Assembly: GCA_025808375.1 (NCBI GenBank)
Contig: CP061009.1
Coordinates: 2,418,001-2,482,000, forward strand
Source of the DNA: Duncaniella muricolitica
Lineage (GTDB): Bacteria; Bacteroidota; Bacteroidia; Bacteroidales; Muribaculaceae
Length of the DNA: 64,000 bases
Direction: 5' to 3'
Part shown: piece after piece, positions 36,434 through 45,092 of the stretch
Layout: each line of letters opens with the position of its first letter
Position numbering within the stretch: position 1 is the stretch's first letter
Program-made: the position numbers and the translations under genes
Notes under the pieces: generated by a model
Database searches by the model: none
The model's input: the letters and a program-made list of their open reading frames with translations, nothing else
What the model was told of the DNA's origin: nothing

Positions 36434-37805
36434 CAATGATTCGGTAAAAATTGCCGAAGTAGTTGAAACTTAAGTTAATATAACGAATTATCAAATACAA
36501 ATGAATCGCCAAAGCGTTCAATATAAAAAAACTTAGCGTATGAACGTATTGGCGATTCTCAAAGACTTCACCTTTCAGTGTAAGTCGGTATTTGAAAATA
36601 CTACAACCAAGATGAGCAAAAGGTTCCTCAACTGGCTGATTTTAACAATACGCACTGTAGCGGTGATTCCGGGTAAAGTCAATTTTACCCGGCTGTCGCG
36701 CTATGGCGGTCGTACAGCCAAGACCTTTGCCTCCAATTTCAAGACATCCGTAGACTGGATGAAAGTAAACATAGGTATGGCGCAGGATTGTTTTGGGCCG
36801 GCCGATGACATGGCAGTGGCAATCGATCCGTCCTTCATTTCAAAAGCAGGCAGACTGACGTATGGCATAGGCCGTTTCTGGTCTGGGGTGGCACAACGTG
36901 TGAAACGCGGTCTTGAGATAATGGCGATCGGGGCAATAAGTCTGAGTAAACATACATGCGTGATGCTCGGTGCTGTCCAGTCACCGAACTTTAGGGACTC
37001 TTGAATCCGAGAAACAAATGTCAATGCTTGACTGGTATGTGGCACTTGTCAGGTCAAAGGCGACAAAGCTGCTCTCACTGACGGATATTCTAGTTGCCGA
37101 TGCCTTTTTCTCCAAATATGAGTTTGTAAATGAAGTGATTGGCATGGGATTTCGATTTGTCGGGAGATTACGTGCCAACTCATATCTGAGGTATCAGGCC
37201 ATACCGGATTCCTCCGCCCCGCGAAGACGCGGCAGAAAGAAAAAGTATGGAGAGAAAGTGGATTTCTCCAACCTTGACATGTCCGTGTTCACTTCATTCA
37301 TATATGAGGATTCCAAAGGAAACAAAACCCGATGTCACACGGCGGTCGTACATTCGAGGGCATTGAAACGCGACATCCGTATCGTGGTCTGTCCGGTTGA
37401 AAAACGCAGAGCCTCTTCTTTACCTCTCTACCGACACCGACATGAGGCCTGAAAAGATCATCGGTTTCTACCGCACCCGCTTTCAGATTGAGTTCGGCAT
37501 ACGCGATGCCAAGCAGTTCACCGGACTTCAGTCACAGCAGACCCGCGACAAAGCCCGGCTTGACTTTGCGTTCAATCTTTCCTTCACTGCCCTCAATGTC
37601 TGCAAAGAGGTCATAAGGAAAGATTATCCGGATCTTTCCTTAGCGCAGTTCAAGCGGCTTATGTTTGAATCTTATCTCGCCTCAACAATTATTTCGACTT
37701 GCGGAAAATCTCCGTATCTAAAAATAATTCAGAAAATAAATCATCGGTTGGCTCAGTTAGCGGCTTAGCCAAGGCTGAACAACCTCAAATTTTACCGAAT
37801 CATTG
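36434..37805 (+). mobile_element. IS4-type element nested in IS21 copy 3
   Basis: The 1372-bp element has perfect 16-bp inverted ends (CAATGATTCGGTAAAA) and is flanked by a 6-bp duplication TAAATT (36428-36433 and 37806-37811). The target is the non-coding 3' end of IS21, whose uninterrupted form is seen in copies 1 and 2. Confidence 0.93.
36540..37768 (+). pseudogene. IS4-type transposase, frameshifted twice
   Basis: Three consecutive frames give one protein: 'MAVAIDPSFISKAG' (first Asp), 'DILVADAFFSKYEFV' (second Asp), 'FYRTRFQIEFGIRDAKQFTGLQ' (Y-R-E-K signature). Shifts occur near 36985 and 37395. It differs clearly from the other IS4-type transposase at 26 kb. Confidence 0.85.
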
Positions 37806-37877
37806 TAAATTTGCATGTCCTATGAAACGGTGCATTTCTCAATTAGAATCTGGCGCACTTCTCGATTAAATTTTACA

Positions 37878-38815
37878 ACCTTGTTGCTTCGCGCGGTGGC
37901 GATAAGGTTGTCCAGCCCCTTGAAATATATGGTCGGTAGTTCATCTATAATGACCGACGACTTCAGCATCCCCTTCTTGTTAATGAGCTTCACGATACGG
38001 GAGTTATACAGACCGAGAGCCGCACCGTAGATATTCTGACGGTCGGGGTTGTTGCCAACGCAGAGGATTTTCGGCTCTTCGGGATTGTTGATGTCCAGAG
38101 TGAACTCGCTGTCCGACATCACCCAGTAGAGCTGCGGGGAAATCATCCTTGAAAGCGGTATTTTCGCCGATGCTATCTGCCCCATCAACTGCTCCGCAGC
38201 CCCTCCGAGCCATGCGTCCATGAATGGCGAGAGGTAGTTTTCCAGTTCGGGATAAGAGGTCAGAATAGGGAAAATATCCTCGTAACGGCAGTTCAGGAAC
38301 TCGATTGCATGGGGGAACGTGCAATACTTGCCGTTCTGATAAATTTTCAAATACCATATAATACTGGCAAACAGAATGATAGGCGATTCCACGAAGAAGT
38401 CGCCCTGCTTTTGCACCCACGACTTATTCAAGTTGAGCATTATGGTGTACGCGCTTTCGTAAGCGTCCGTGATATCCTCCATGAAATCCGGGTGGATAGG
38501 ATTACAACGATGCGAACGTCGCGGGTCGTCGAAGTTTATCACATAGAACTTCGGCTTCACCTTGTAGCCCTCCGGGTGGTTCAGCAGGTGATTGTAGACT
38601 ATCGTGGACAAGTCACTGAATTTGAAGTCGTAAACGTACATCGAGAAGCCCTTTTCAATCTGCTGCTTGATGAAACTGTTTACCACCGCGTATGATTTTC
38701 CGCTGCCCGGAGTACCCAACACGATGGAAGCCCTGAAGGGATTCACGACATTGATCCAGCCGTCGTTCCAACGCTTTTTGTAGTAGAAGCGTGTCGGCAG
38801 ATTGACCGAATACTT
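37878..38815 (-). pseudogene. MobC/TraG-type conjugative coupling protein, fragment
   Basis: About 310 codons of a Bacteroidota type IV coupling protein remain: 'LPTRFYYKKRWNDGWINVVNPFRA', Walker A 'GTPGSGKSYAVV', 'YVINFDDPRRSHRCNPIHP', 'LWYLK..NGKYCTFPHAIEFLN', 'ENYLSPFMDAW' and Walker B-like 'SVIIDELPTIYFKGLDNLIATARSNK'. It is cut on the 3' side by IS21 copy 3. On the 5' side it ends at a TAA in a TGTAAAATT context that resembles an IS21 terminus. It coupled relaxase-DNA to the transfer channel in the lost element. Confidence 0.88.
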
Positions 38816-39015
38816 GTAAAATTACGAAAATTCACGTTATTCTCCTATATACGGCATGAACCACAAAATGTACTCTTTGTCACATTATATGTCTGATTTG
38901 TATGTCATCAGATATAGGCGACACAGGAGCAGACTCGTCTTTGAGGCTGTGTAACAACCAAAGTTAGGCAACCTCACCATAACGGTTTCGCAATCGGCTC
39001 AAAAAGGGATGATTA

Positions 39016-39618
39016 TCACGAGATGACCATTCCTTCGCGTAGAGCCCGCTCTATATCGGAGCCTTTGATGCGACGCACCAAAGCCAAGGCAAAATCAAGC
39101 GTAGTGCCGAGTCCCTGGGATGTTATCAGTCGGTCACCGACCACCACCGAAGACTCGGAATAGCGGCCGCCTCCCTCTATGAAATCATCTTTAAGAAAAG
39201 GATAGCCTGTTGCTTCCTCGTCCTTTAATATGCCAAGCGGACCGAGCACAAGGGCCGGAGCCGCGCATATGGCAGCTATATTGCCCCCTTCGCACCAATA
39301 TCTCCCTACTGTTTCGCTCAACTCCGCGCTGAGGTTCACAGCTTCTTCGGTCTTGTCGGCTCCCGGAAATACGAGCCAATCGATAAACTCGGGGCGCAGA
39401 TCGGATAGAGCCATATCAGCGACAATAAGATTGCCGGTCGCTCCTTTTACAAGACGGTTTTCGGTCATGGAGACCGTATAGACTTCGATGCCACCACGTC
39501 GCATCACATCTACCGGGCCTATGGCTTCTATCTCATCAAAGCCATTGCCGAGCATTACAAACACCGCTTTGGTCACAGGGATGGCCGCTGACGGGATAAG
39601 GATACTGTTTTTTGTCAT
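39016..39618 (-). CDS. DJ-1/PfpI-family protein, paralogue
   Basis: The 200-residue protein is closely related to the one at 28148, with the same 'AAICAAPALVLGPLGI' nucleophile elbow and 'MLGNGFDEIEAIGPVDVMRR'. It is divergent from an HxlR gene in the same layout, with matching upstream DNA. Confidence 0.92.
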   Translation of the reverse strand: MTKNSILIPSAAIPVTKAVFVMLGNGFDEIEAIGPVDVMRRGGIEVYTVSMTENRLVKGATGNLIVADMALSDLRPEFIDWLVFPGADKTEEAVNLSAELSETVGRYWCEGGNIAAICAAPALVLGPLGILKDEEATGYPFLKDDFIEGGGRYSESSVVVGDRLITSQGLGTTLDFALALVRRIKGSDIERALREGMVIS

Positions 39619-39647
39619 GATTTGTGATTTGATTTTAAGTTTTTAAT

Positions 39648-39693
39648 TAACTTTGCAAAGGATAACCGCTACCCTTTGTATAGCGCAAAGTTA
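39648..39693. promoter_or_regulatory. Two opposed -7 boxes flanking a palindrome (second copy)
   Basis: TAACTTTG on the plus strand (39648-39655, for HxlR) and on the minus strand (39686-39693, for DJ-1) enclose CAAAGGATA-5-TACCCTTTG (39656-39678). Orientation is the mirror image of the site at 28075-28120. Confidence 0.7.
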
Positions 39694-39774
39694 CAAGTCA
39701 AAACTTTACCACACAAGAGGTTACCACCGCCTCACCTGCTTACTTCAAACTCACTTTCAGTCAATATCAGCCCA

Positions 39775-40137
39775 ATGGACAACAAAAAAATTTCCGAAAA
39801 ATATTCCTGCATTGCCTCATGTCCCATGCGAAATGTCATAGCCCACTTTGCCAACAAGTGGTCGATGCTCCTCCTCGTCATCCTTGACGAATATGGAGTG
39901 ATGCGTTTCAACGAACTTTCGCGAGCTATTCCCGACATCTCGCCCAAAGTCCTGTCGGGCCATCTCAAAACACTTGAATCAATGGGCCTGGTCAGTCGCG
40001 AACTTTATGCCGAAGTCCCGCCACGCACCGAATATCACCTCACCGACCTTGGCAAATCACTCATCCCTATCCTCAACAGCCTCTCCGATTGGGGACGCCA
40101 ACATCTGACTACCATTCAGAAAAACATGTCTCGATAA
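39775..40137 (+). CDS. HxlR-family regulator, paralogue
   Basis: The 120-residue protein starts at ATG 39775 ('MDNKKISEKYSCIASCPMRN'); an in-frame upstream extension falls in the conserved leader and is rejected. It keeps both Cys and the HTH core of the regulator at 27626 and differs mostly in the C-terminal helix. It probably represses itself and the divergent DJ-1 gene. Confidence 0.9.
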   Translation: MDNKKISEKYSCIASCPMRNVIAHFANKWSMLLLVILDEYGVMRFNELSRAIPDISPKVLSGHLKTLESMGLVSRELYAEVPPRTEYHLTDLGKSLIPILNSLSDWGRQHLTTIQKNMSR

Positions 40138-40155
40138 CACAACGCCGGTCAACCC

Positions 40156-40353
40156 GTGCGGCAGTTCAAAAAATCCACATCTTTAAAAATATTTTCAACC
40201 CTCGCATGTCCGCGTCACGCAATACGAAAAGTAAGAGGGTGTTTCCTATGGCACCGTCACGCCATCGTGATGCATGGACTATGCGTCGGATGCAACATGT
40301 GTGTCACTGTGTGCCCGCAGGGTTGTTTCCGCAAGAATGACAAAAAGCTCTAA
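40156..40353 (+). pseudogene. Ferredoxin-like remnant
   Basis: The last 30 codons carry a single [4Fe-4S] motif ('CVGCNMCVTVCPQGCF') and end 'RKNDKKL'. Nothing recognisable precedes it, and a second cluster motif is missing. It is probably the tail of a larger iron-sulfur protein lost by deletion. Confidence 0.45.
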
Positions 40354-40928
40354 AAATCCGCCACCATAAGCAACCGCCCGCAATCGTGCCAATCACCAAT
40401 CATCTCTCCGCGCTCACTCGCCTCGATCAGTTTGTTTAGCCGGGAGATGAATATCTGACTACAATTCCTGTTGCGCTGGATATTGTCAATTCTCACTCTT
40501 CGATATAGCGCGGGAAATGTAAGAAAATTAGTCCATGCTGTCGGATTGGATTGAAATGCCTCCATCACCTCCGCGTCAATCACCATATCCGCATCAAGGT
40601 CGGGACACACGGCACGTCCGCTGTCGGTCATCAGCCCGAGAGATTCCAGTCGCCTGCACCGCGCTTTGTTGAGCTCGGTCCACCGGCCATTCTTGGCGCG
40701 CGGGCCGAAACGTTGCAGAGTCACTCCTTCGACCCTTTTCAATGTCGAATCAATCCATCCAAAACACAATGCCTCCTCCACTGCGTCAAGATACCACAAC
40801 GAGTCGGCCGGAGGAGTTTTGCCCCTCTTTACCGCTATCCAGCACTCTTTGTCCGTGGCATGATGTTCCGCAAGCCACCTGCGGAAATCCTCGCGGTGAC
40901 ATATGTCAAGAATATTTGCTGGTATCAA
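40350..40928 (-). CDS. YdeI/OmpD-associated family protein
   Basis: The 192-residue protein has 'DFRRWLAEHHATDKECWIAVKRGKTP', 'YLDAVEEALCFGWIDSTLKRV', 'FGPRAKNGRWTELNKARCRRLESLGLMT' and a C-terminal helical part, the full order of the YdeI-like family. Function is unclear; the family has been tied to stress and peptide resistance. It is convergent with the ferredoxin remnant. Confidence 0.85.
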   Translation of the reverse strand: MIPANILDICHREDFRRWLAEHHATDKECWIAVKRGKTPPADSLWYLDAVEEALCFGWIDSTLKRVEGVTLQRFGPRAKNGRWTELNKARCRRLESLGLMTDSGRAVCPDLDADMVIDAEVMEAFQSNPTAWTNFLTFPALYRRVRIDNIQRNRNCSQIFISRLNKLIEASERGEMIGDWHDCGRLLMVADF

Positions 40929-40943
40929 TCGACCTGTAATTTA

Positions 40944-41291
40944 TTATTGTTTGACCATACGTGCGCTGATTGCGGCGGCAATCATGCCAAGCACAAAATA
41001 AACGGCCGCATACACTATAAACCATGGCTCTCTGATGTCAAAAAACACCCACGAACCGACAAGAAATGCGACCGACGACACAAGAGGCATATACCACATG
41101 CGTCTGAAATCACGCCCACATCTCAGCCCCAGCACAATGGAATAGGCCGGATTGACCACAAAAAACAGAAGCATGCATAGTGCCATGCCTGCACATTCCG
41201 ATGCCAATCGGGCTACTCCGAACGGGAGCAGAAACATAACGGCTATCGACACACATAGCCACACAAAGATGGAGTTACCTGAAGTTTTCAT
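40944..41291 (-). CDS. Four-helix membrane protein of unknown function
   Basis: The 115-residue protein has four hydrophobic segments (about 8-27, 33-53, 66-85 and 90-110). No family is recognised. It lies 15 bases upstream of the YdeI-like gene in the same direction, so the two may be cotranscribed after the broken HxlR gene. Confidence 0.6.
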   Translation of the reverse strand: MKTSGNSIFVWLCVSIAVMFLLPFGVARLASECAGMALCMLLFFVVNPAYSIVLGLRCGRDFRRMWYMPLVSSVAFLVGSWVFFDIREPWFIVYAAVYFVLGMIAAAISARMVKQ

Positions 41292-41637
41292 TATTCTATA
41301 TTTATATTTCTCTGTCGGTTTATCATTATCTGATCAAAATTTTCTCGTCCCCACTTGAGAAGCGCGCTTACATGCGGGAGCAGTGTCCGGCCAAATATTC
41401 CACTCTCGGCGGGACATCGGGATACAGCTTGCGACTGACAATGCCATCGGTCACAAGCTGCCTTAACACCTGTGACAACACTTTTTCCGACACCGACGGT
41501 ATGTCACGATACAATTGATTGAAACGCACGGACTCGCTCTCGGAAATCTTCACGAGAACCACCAATGCCCACTTGTTGCCTATCCATTCAAGCATCGGAG
41601 CGGCTTTACAATATCCGTAGTCCAATTTTTTTGCCAT
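41291..41637 (-). pseudogene. HxlR-family regulator with internal deletion/frameshift
   Basis: It is closely similar to the regulator at 23872 ('MAKKLDYGYCKAAPMLEWIGNKWALVVL', 'PSVSEKVLSQVLRQL', 'DVPPRVEY'). After 'VEY' about 13 bases corresponding to 'TVTEF' are missing, so the written frame ends at 41368. The lost C-terminal helix ('RTLLPHVSALLKWGRENFDQIM') continues in another frame to 41291. The protein is probably inactive unless this is an error. Confidence 0.7.
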
Positions 41638-41675
41638 TGCAAACTGTCATAAAGATACTGACTCACAGCAAAGCT

Positions 41676-41709
41676 AACCTCTCGGTAAGGGGCAAACCTT
41701 TCGGTAAGT
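41676..41709. promoter_or_regulatory. Operator-like direct repeats between HxlR remnant and reductase gene
   Basis: CTCGGTAAGGGGCAAACC followed by TTTCGGTAAG gives two TCGGTAAG repeats 20 bases apart, matching the minus strand of 23801-23835. Confidence 0.65.
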
Positions 41710-41772
41710 CATTGTTATATCACGGCTTATAATCTAACTTTGCAGCACAAAATTAATAAAAAAATAATAATC

Positions 41773-42417
41773 ATGAAAAAAATAGTCATTATAAACGGTA
41801 GCCCGCGACTCAATGGCAATACCACCAAGCTGACTTATGCATTTGCTCAGGGAGTAAAATCCATATTGGGTGATGCTGAAATCATAACTGTCAATTTGTA
41901 TCAGCTCAGCTACACAGGATGCAAAAGCTGCTTCACATGCAAAGCTAAAAATAGTCCGACATACGGGAAATGTGCCATTAACGACGATTTATCCGAGGTC
42001 CTTGACCATATATATGAGACCGATTGTCTCGCTATAGCCTCACCCGTATATCTCATGGACATAAATGGGCAGACCAAAAGTTTTCTTGAACGTCTATGCT
42101 ACCCGTTGGGCTCATATGAAAAAGGTTATCGCTCACTTGCCCGCAAAAGAATACCGGTTGTCACGTTCTACACAATGAACACTACAGGCGACAATGCTCC
42201 TCTGCGGGCCTTTGAAAATACCGAAATGTTTCTCGCCCATATTTTTTCACAACCACGACGCATCTGCTCATTCAACACTTATCAGTTCAGCGACTATTCA
42301 AAATATGTAGTAGAAACATTCTCCGAGAGAGAAAAAGCCGAATATCGCGACAAGCATTTCAATGACGACATCACAGCCTCATATAATGTAGGCAAAGAAA
42401 TAGCCGTCCTTACGTAA
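41773..42417 (+). CDS. Flavodoxin-like NAD(P)H-dependent oxidoreductase
   Basis: The 214-residue protein from ATG 41773 has FMN-binding 'IINGSPRLNGNTTKL', 'GCKSCFTCKAKNSPTYGKC' and 'IASPVYLMDINGQTKSFLERL'. It belongs to the same family as the protein at 24425. A TAACTTTG box at 41732-41739 lies about 33 bases ahead. It is divergent from the HxlR remnant, with the shared operator-like repeats between them. Confidence 0.85.
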   Translation: MKKIVIINGSPRLNGNTTKLTYAFAQGVKSILGDAEIITVNLYQLSYTGCKSCFTCKAKNSPTYGKCAINDDLSEVLDHIYETDCLAIASPVYLMDINGQTKSFLERLCYPLGSYEKGYRSLARKRIPVVTFYTMNTTGDNAPLRAFENTEMFLAHIFSQPRRICSFNTYQFSDYSKYVVETFSEREKAEYRDKHFNDDITASYNVGKEIAVLT

Positions 42418-42434
42418 GTACTGTTTTGGTATAG

Positions 42435-43454
42435 TCACCTTAATTTATATTGCGCGGCACTGCTGAGACAGATGTCGCGCAATTGGTCTGCAAGCGACCT
42501 GGGAGACTCCACTACTATGCCGGCTCCGAAACTGAGCAACTGGGCCACAAATTCATGATTGAGTACAACCGTCATCTCAAACGTCATTGACCCGTCAGCC
42601 GGACCTTTACCGACAAGACGCTGCGAAGAGTGAAGCGGTTTGGTGAGAATATACCCTGCCTGAGACTTGTCAGCTTTTATACGTACTGTCTCCTTGCTCA
42701 GTCCCGGATGCTTGGTCACCCCGACCACATCGTCAAAATAGCTGTCATCAAACTCCGGATTGTCTCTGAACGGAATGTCGGGGCATGGCTGAAAATCCAC
42801 TATACGGTCAATGGCAAGATTGAACAGCTTCATATCCTCCATTCGCGACCCGAACAAAAACCAACGATTGCGATATTCCTTCAACAGATAGGGATACAAC
42901 ATAAACCGTTTAGTCCGTCGGGCATTAAACGACCGATAGTTGACACTCACTGTCAGGCGCGCGGCAATGGCATCATAGAGAGGATTGAGATATTCAAGCC
43001 CGCGGAGACTCGGGTTGCGTTCAAAGTCTATGATATTACGGCGTTTGCCGACCGCCTCTCCTACCTTATCCTGGAGACGTCCCACCACCTCGGCCATTTC
43101 ATGAAAGCGGTCAAACTCATCAAACTGCCTCAGAAGGTCAATAGCACGATTGAGCACATCGATGTCATGCTGCGAAAGCGGCCGGTTGCTGATAGAATAC
43201 TGCGGGTCGGCATATCGGTAATATTTTCTGTCATATACCTCTATCAGAGCCTCATATCCAAGACGATCGGAGCGCATCATCTGTATGTCGAGTTGCACTG
43301 TGCGCGTACTCACCATGTCGGCCTTTCCCTCATACTCATAGAGCGCGTCGCTACATGCGTCCACAAGATCCTGCAATGTCCATCTCCGACCTGTGTTGCG
43401 CAGACAACGGTCGATGGTGCGATAGCGCAAAAGCGCGTTTTTATTTTGTGCCAT
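42435..43454 (-). CDS. WYL-domain transcriptional regulator
   Basis: The protein has about 339 residues from ATG 43454. An N-terminal winged HTH ('RYRTIDRCLRNTGRRWTLQDLVDAC', 'STRTVQLDIQMMRSD') is followed by the WYL domain ('NYRSFNARRTKRFMLYPYLLKEYRNRWFLFGSR') and a WCX C-terminal part. WYL proteins bind nucleic-acid or nucleotide ligands and often regulate defence or stress genes. It is divergent from the gene at 43558. Confidence 0.9.
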   Translation of the reverse strand: MAQNKNALLRYRTIDRCLRNTGRRWTLQDLVDACSDALYEYEGKADMVSTRTVQLDIQMMRSDRLGYEALIEVYDRKYYRYADPQYSISNRPLSQHDIDVLNRAIDLLRQFDEFDRFHEMAEVVGRLQDKVGEAVGKRRNIIDFERNPSLRGLEYLNPLYDAIAARLTVSVNYRSFNARRTKRFMLYPYLLKEYRNRWFLFGSRMEDMKLFNLAIDRIVDFQPCPDIPFRDNPEFDDSYFDDVVGVTKHPGLSKETVRIKADKSQAGYILTKPLHSSQRLVGKGPADGSMTFEMTVVLNHEFVAQLLSFGAGIVVESPRSLADQLRDICLSSAAQYKLR

Positions 43455-43557
43455 AGATGATTTTTTCGCAAAAATACAATTTTCCACAAACTACGCAAAA
43501 TCATTGCGCAGTAACCTCCCAACTTTGCACCACAAAACTTCAAAAAACCGACCGATT

Positions 43558-44307
43558 ATGAAAAAAGACACCATATTCTTTACTGCCGACGGCAAAGGTC
43601 TGACCTCCACATCAGCCAACCACATAGCTAATCTCGCCAAAGAGATGATACGCAACATCCTGACTTCGCTTGACGAGATGACATTCTACTCCACCAATGT
43701 GTCGCTAATAAGTGGTAATAAACCTCACACACTCAATCAAGGCATAACCGACACAGACGTTATAACCGTAATCGATAAACTGCACGAGGTGTCGGCCGCC
43801 AAGTCATTGATAGCCTGGTTGCGCGAGGCCCTAAAGGCCCGCGAGCGGCTTCTGGACGAGACAAGAGACCTTTCACTCGAGCAGTTTGCCGAAATTGAGG
43901 GCATAGAACTCAAAGAGCGTCCACAACAGGAAAAAATAATGACCGAGGACGAGTATTTCGCCTCCCGTCCCCTCGACGAACGTTGCCGTTACTACGAGCT
44001 GGAGACCCTCGCCTCGACTTTAGGTAAAGCCATCCATCCCGGAGGCTCATTCGCCGAAGCCCGCACCGACCTTCAGGCCAAGGTTTCAAAGCCGCATTCA
44101 GTCGAAGGCAACGGACGCGACACCCTCATCTACACCTACGCTCCGACTGTCGACGAGTCGGTAGTCGAGGATGTATACTTCAACATCCAGAAGCAATATC
44201 GCGAAGCACAGTCTCGGCTCAACTCGATGAAACACGAGTGCCTCAAGGCCATCGAGGAGTCAACAGTAGCCGCTACGGGCAAATACAGCAAGGACTTGGC
44301 TGAATGA
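43558..44307 (+). CDS. Hypothetical protein ending at an in-frame TGA
   Basis: The 249-residue helical, charged protein has no recognised domain ('LSLEQFAEIEGIEL', 'VYFNIQKQYREAQSRLNSMKHECLKAIEE'). After TGA 44305-44307 the same frame stays open for 48 more codons ('TNQRTLLEARRMEYIERRAKELNALRI..') to TAA at 44454, continuing the coiled-coil character. The natural product is therefore probably about 298 residues, with Trp (TGG) at the stop position. The TGA is either a mutation or an error. Confidence 0.65.
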   Translation: MKKDTIFFTADGKGLTSTSANHIANLAKEMIRNILTSLDEMTFYSTNVSLISGNKPHTLNQGITDTDVITVIDKLHEVSAAKSLIAWLREALKARERLLDETRDLSLEQFAEIEGIELKERPQQEKIMTEDEYFASRPLDERCRYYELETLASTLGKAIHPGGSFAEARTDLQAKVSKPHSVEGNGRDTLIYTYAPTVDESVVEDVYFNIQKQYREAQSRLNSMKHECLKAIEESTVAATGKYSKDLAE

Positions 44308-44454
44308 ACCAACCAACGCACACTGCTCGAGGCACGACGTATGGAATATATCGAACGACGGGCCAAAGAGCTTAACGCTCTACGCATCATAATACCTCAG
44401 TCACTCACCGATATTTACGAAAAGGTCTCTGACCTTCATAAAAACAAGGCGTAA

Positions 44455-45092
44455 GGTCTGGTGACGGCAGCCCGATCAGGGTGCCGCAACCTCAGGGGTC
44501 TCGATGACGGCCATCCATATCATGCACAGCCGCCACGTGCGGCATTTTACAGGGTCGGACTCTTGAATGAGTCCAAAATGGCCGGATTGCCATAATATTC
44601 CATGCCGGTGACAGGCGGTGACCCGCCTCGAGGCTGATTTCGCTTTCGACAGGCAATCCGGGTTTTCGTTTTAGTCCTTGGTCTTGATTATGTCGGCCCG
44701 ATTCAACGGCCCGCCTAACACCACGAGAGGATACGCTTCTGCCGTTGTTGGCTCACTGTTGTCAGACAACAGCAGCAACCGTCATCCTCTCGTTTTTCAT
44801 TTTGCATTCCGGATAATAATCACGACCTTTGCAGTGCCGATTATAAGCAGCGTTTTGTAATCCTCATCGGAGGGCACGATATATTGCCGGATAAGATGAC
44901 TGGGTAAAATCTCAATTCTTATACTGTTTGTGTCCGAACTGCTCACAACACTATTCATCACAGGCTATTACATCTACAATCGCCGCAACATCTGACATTC
45001 GCCGACAACCACATGTCCACGATGATTGATTTTTATTTGCTCAGGTGGCCGATTCTTGGTATATTTGCAGGATAAACCGACACCTGTACGTA
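44455..45092. other. Non-coding region with a strong hairpin
   Basis: I see no reliable gene in about 640 bases. A long hairpin lies at 44723-44797. A hydrophobic 31-codon frame without ATG ends at 44996 ('ILILFVSELL', 'GYYIYNRRNI') and could be a membrane peptide or decay. The GC-rich part 44460-44660 has several short inverted repeats (for example GACAGGCGGTGACCCGCC). Confidence 0.4.
44723..44797 (+). terminator. Long hairpin with T-run
   Basis: CGAGAGGAT pairs with ATCCTCTCG, and an inner stem is made of TTGTTG-type repeats and TGTTGTCAGACAACA. TTTTT follows. The size (75 bases) suggests a structured RNA terminator. Confidence 0.65.

Larger units (their letters stand above)
33853..37877 (+). 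mobile_element. IS21-family element, copy 3, with nested IS4-type element
   Basis: It has the same termini as copies 1 and 2. Without the insertion at 36434-37811 the length is about 2647 bp. The left flank is ...GGTGG and the right flank ACCTT, so there is no target duplication. It joins two different conjugative-gene fragments (PcfJ on the left, MobC on the right). Confidence 0.95.

Noticed and set aside
44400..44460. Programmed readthrough or selenocysteine at the TGA of the 43558 gene
   Set aside because: No SECIS-like hairpin is apparent right after the TGA and the residue is most simply Trp; mutation or error is simpler.
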